Origin: Planctomycetota bacterium
GTDB taxonomy: Bacteria > Planctomycetota > Planctomycetia > Pirellulales > Thermoguttaceae
DNA length: 7,816 nucleotides
NCBI GenBank assembly: GCA_025356915.1
Contig: JANXQG010000660.1
Location: 1 to 7,816 of the forward strand
Reading direction: 5' to 3'
Of this stretch, positions 6,635 to 7,816 are shown piece after piece (within the stretch, counting starts at the first letter, position 1; each line of letters starts with the position of its first letter). Below the pieces are notes generated by a model. That model worked only from the letters and a program-made list of their open reading frames with translations, did no database searches and was not told the origin of the DNA. A program made the translations under genes and the position numbers.

Positions 6635-7675
6635 TTAGTCCCTGAGGAAGTGGCACGTGGATCCGCCAGGATGTTTCTGAAGGTAGTCTTGGTGGTAATC
6701 CTCGGCTTTCCACCAGGGACCGGCGGGGGTGATCTCGGTGACGATGGGCTTCTTCCACTTGCCGGAGGCGTCGACTTCAGCTTTGACCTTTTCCGCGATT
6801 CTTTTCTGCGCCGGACTGTTGAAAAAGATGGCGCTGCGGTATGAACTGCCCTTGTCATTACCCTGGCGGTTCAGAGTGGTGGGATCGTGGATGCGGAAGA
6901 ACAATCGCAGCAGCGTCTCAAAGCTGGTCTTTGCCGGGTCGAACCGGATCTGGACGGCCTCGGCATGGCCTTCGTGGTTTTCGTACGTGGCCTGCCACAC
7001 AACGCCGCCGGTGTATCCCACTTCGGTGGCGATCACGCCCGGCTGCTGGCGCAGGAGTTCTTCCATACCCCAGAAACATCCACCCGCGAGGGTGGCGATT
7101 TCCTCGGCTGCCTTAGGAGCCGGGCGACCCAACAAGGGGAGGGAGCTGCCATAGCCTTCTTTCTCCAGGTCATCGATGGGGATGAATCGGAGAGATGCCG
7201 AGTTGATGCAGTAGCGCAAACCGCCCTTGTCCGCGGGGCCGTCATCAAACACGTGCCCGAGGTGGGAATCCGCATCCTTGGAGCGGACCTCGGTGCGGAT
7301 CATGCCGAGTTTGGTGTCCCGCTTCTCGACCACCCGAGCACCATCCACGGGTTGCGTGAAACTGGGCCACCCGCAGCCGGAGTCGAACTTGTCCTTGGAC
7401 GAAAATAGGACTTTGCCACTGACGATGTCGACGTAGAGACCTTCCCGGTGTTCGTTCCAATATTCATTGTGAAAAGCGGGTTCCGTGGCGGAATCCTGGG
7501 TCACATGATATTGCAAGGGACTCAACGTGTGTTTCAATTTCTCTTTATTGGCCTTGCGATCGGTCACGGGCCCCTCCTTTCTAGATATGGTTGGGGTCGC
7601 CGAGAAAGCTGCCAGCCCGATGGTGGCAGCAACGGCTACAAGCAGAAAAAATCCAAAATATTTCGGTGTACTCAT
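6635..7675 (-). CDS. msrAB: Exported bifunctional peptide-methionine sulfoxide reductase, MsrB-MsrA fusion
   Basis: A 346-residue fusion that reduces both methionine sulfoxide epimers in damaged proteins. Residues 1-26 form an export signal (K5, then hydrophobic FGFFLLVAVAATIGLAAF), so it probably acts outside the cytoplasm, possibly lipid-free or membrane-anchored since no lipobox is clear. MsrB covers about 45-168: GCGWPSF (100-106) with the recycling Cys101, LGHVFDDGP (139-147), and RYCINSASLRF (154-164) with catalytic Cys156. The two zinc-binding CxxC pairs are absent, so this is the zinc-free form. MsrA covers about 193-344: GGCFWGMEE (198-206) with catalytic Cys200, EVGYTGG (218-224), YENHEGHAEAV (231-241) and DYHQDYLQKHPGG (326-338), with Cys341 as likely resolving residue. 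AGGAG lies 8 bases before the ATG at 7675. The MsrB-then-MsrA order is the reverse of Neisseria PilB. It fits a singlet-oxygen locus because methionine is a main target; co-regulation is inference. Confidence 0.95.
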   Translation of the reverse strand: MSTPKYFGFFLLVAVAATIGLAAFSATPTISRKEGPVTDRKANKEKLKHTLSPLQYHVTQDSATEPAFHNEYWNEHREGLYVDIVSGKVLFSSKDKFDSGCGWPSFTQPVDGARVVEKRDTKLGMIRTEVRSKDADSHLGHVFDDGPADKGGLRYCINSASLRFIPIDDLEKEGYGSSLPLLGRPAPKAAEEIATLAGGCFWGMEELLRQQPGVIATEVGYTGGVVWQATYENHEGHAEAVQIRFDPAKTSFETLLRLFFRIHDPTTLNRQGNDKGSSYRSAIFFNSPAQKRIAEKVKAEVDASGKWKKPIVTEITPAGPWWKAEDYHQDYLQKHPGGSTCHFLRD

Positions 7676-7681
7676 CGTTGG

Positions 7682-7686
7682 CTCCT
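7682..7686 (-). promoter_or_regulatory. Shine-Dalgarno of the MsrB-MsrA gene
   Basis: AGGAG on the minus strand, 6 to 8 bases ahead of the ATG at 7675-7673. It confirms the start that includes the whole signal peptide. Confidence 0.7.
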
Positions 7687-7703
7687 GGAACTTCTAGCAC
7701 CTT

Positions 7704-7814
7704 AGGACCGGCGAATCAATAAGTGTCGGGTTTTCGGAACGTACTCATCTCGCTCCGCGAGATGGAATGCATCTCGCAGAGCGAGATGAGTACAGTTATT
7801 GATTCGCCGGTCCT
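7704..7814. repeat. Long imperfect palindrome (MITE/REP-like intergenic element)
   Basis: The outer arms, 7704-7722 and 7796-7814, are 19 bases and perfectly complementary (left arm begins AGGACCGG and ends ATCAATAA). The inner arms, 7741-7755 and 7779-7793, are 15 bases and perfect (left arm GTACTCATCTCGCTC). After one mismatch (7756 with 7778), 8 more pairs join 7757-7764 to 7770-7777, closing a 5-base loop at 7765-7769. The only large asymmetry is an 18-base stretch on the left (7723-7740) against 2 bases on the right (7794-7795). The core can refold as two small hairpins: CATCTCGC-TCC-GCGAGATG (7746-7764) and CATCTCGC-AGA-GCGAGATG (7770-7788). The form suggests a non-coding mobile or dispersed repeat lying just upstream of the methionine sulfoxide reductase gene. 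No target-site duplication can be judged because the window ends at 7816. Confidence 0.85.
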
Positions 7815-7816
7815 TA

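Noticed and set aside
7691..7719. TTGATT / TAGAAG pair with 17-base spacing as a promoter for the MsrB-MsrA gene
   Set aside because: Only 4 of 6 matches in each box, and the predicted transcript start would fall inside the Shine-Dalgarno sequence.
1..7816. CRISPR arrays, tRNA or rRNA genes, transposase genes
   Set aside because: I found no regularly spaced direct repeats, cloverleaf-like sequence, rRNA segments or transposase motifs on either strand.

Overview
The window looks like bacterial chromosome, moderately GC-rich. It most resembles a planctomycete (Planctomycetota, Pirellulales-like). The basis is the style of the ECF sigma factor, the gene mix and the palindromic intergenic repeats. 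No rRNA or marker gene confirms this, so the taxonomy is an inference of moderate strength.

Layout, left to right. (1) Positions 1-1002, minus strand: a cobalamin-binding protein with the Wx9EH signature of the CarH/LitR/AerR photoreceptor family. It has a helical N-terminus instead of a MerR helix-turn-helix, and it runs off the left edge. (2) 999-1565, minus: an ECF sigma factor whose stop overlaps the start of the cobalamin protein (ATGA), so the two are very probably translated as a coupled pair. (3) 1566-1787: a 222-bp gap with a bulged inverted repeat. (4) 1788-2450, minus: a membrane acyl-CoA/fatty-acid desaturase with His boxes I and II but cut short before His box III. (5) 2451-2592: a divergent control region with a short hairpin, a widely spaced inverted repeat and a sigma70-like promoter. 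(6) 2593-6458, plus: a tight four-gene run encoding an FAD amine-oxidase-like protein, a DUF1365 protein, a cyclopropane-fatty-acid-synthase-family methyltransferase and a DUF2878 membrane protein. (7) 6635-7675, minus: an exported MsrB-MsrA methionine sulfoxide reductase fusion, convergent with the lipid genes. (8) 7704-7814: a long near-perfect palindrome that can also fold as two small hairpins.

How they may work together. In several proteobacteria the trio of flavin oxidase, DUF1365 and CFA-type methyltransferase belongs to singlet-oxygen or light-induced regulons (RpoE-ChrR, or LitR-type B12 photoreceptors with ECF sigma factors). There it modifies unsaturated membrane fatty acids, in some cases towards methylated furan fatty acids. 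Here the same lipid module sits next to an ECF sigma factor coupled to a B12 photoreceptor-like protein without a recognisable DNA-binding domain, and next to a periplasmic methionine-repair enzyme. The simplest hypothesis is a light/singlet-oxygen response locus in which the cobalamin protein controls the sigma factor directly, as a photosensitive anti-sigma or co-regulator. The gene content is seen in the sequence; the regulatory link is inference.
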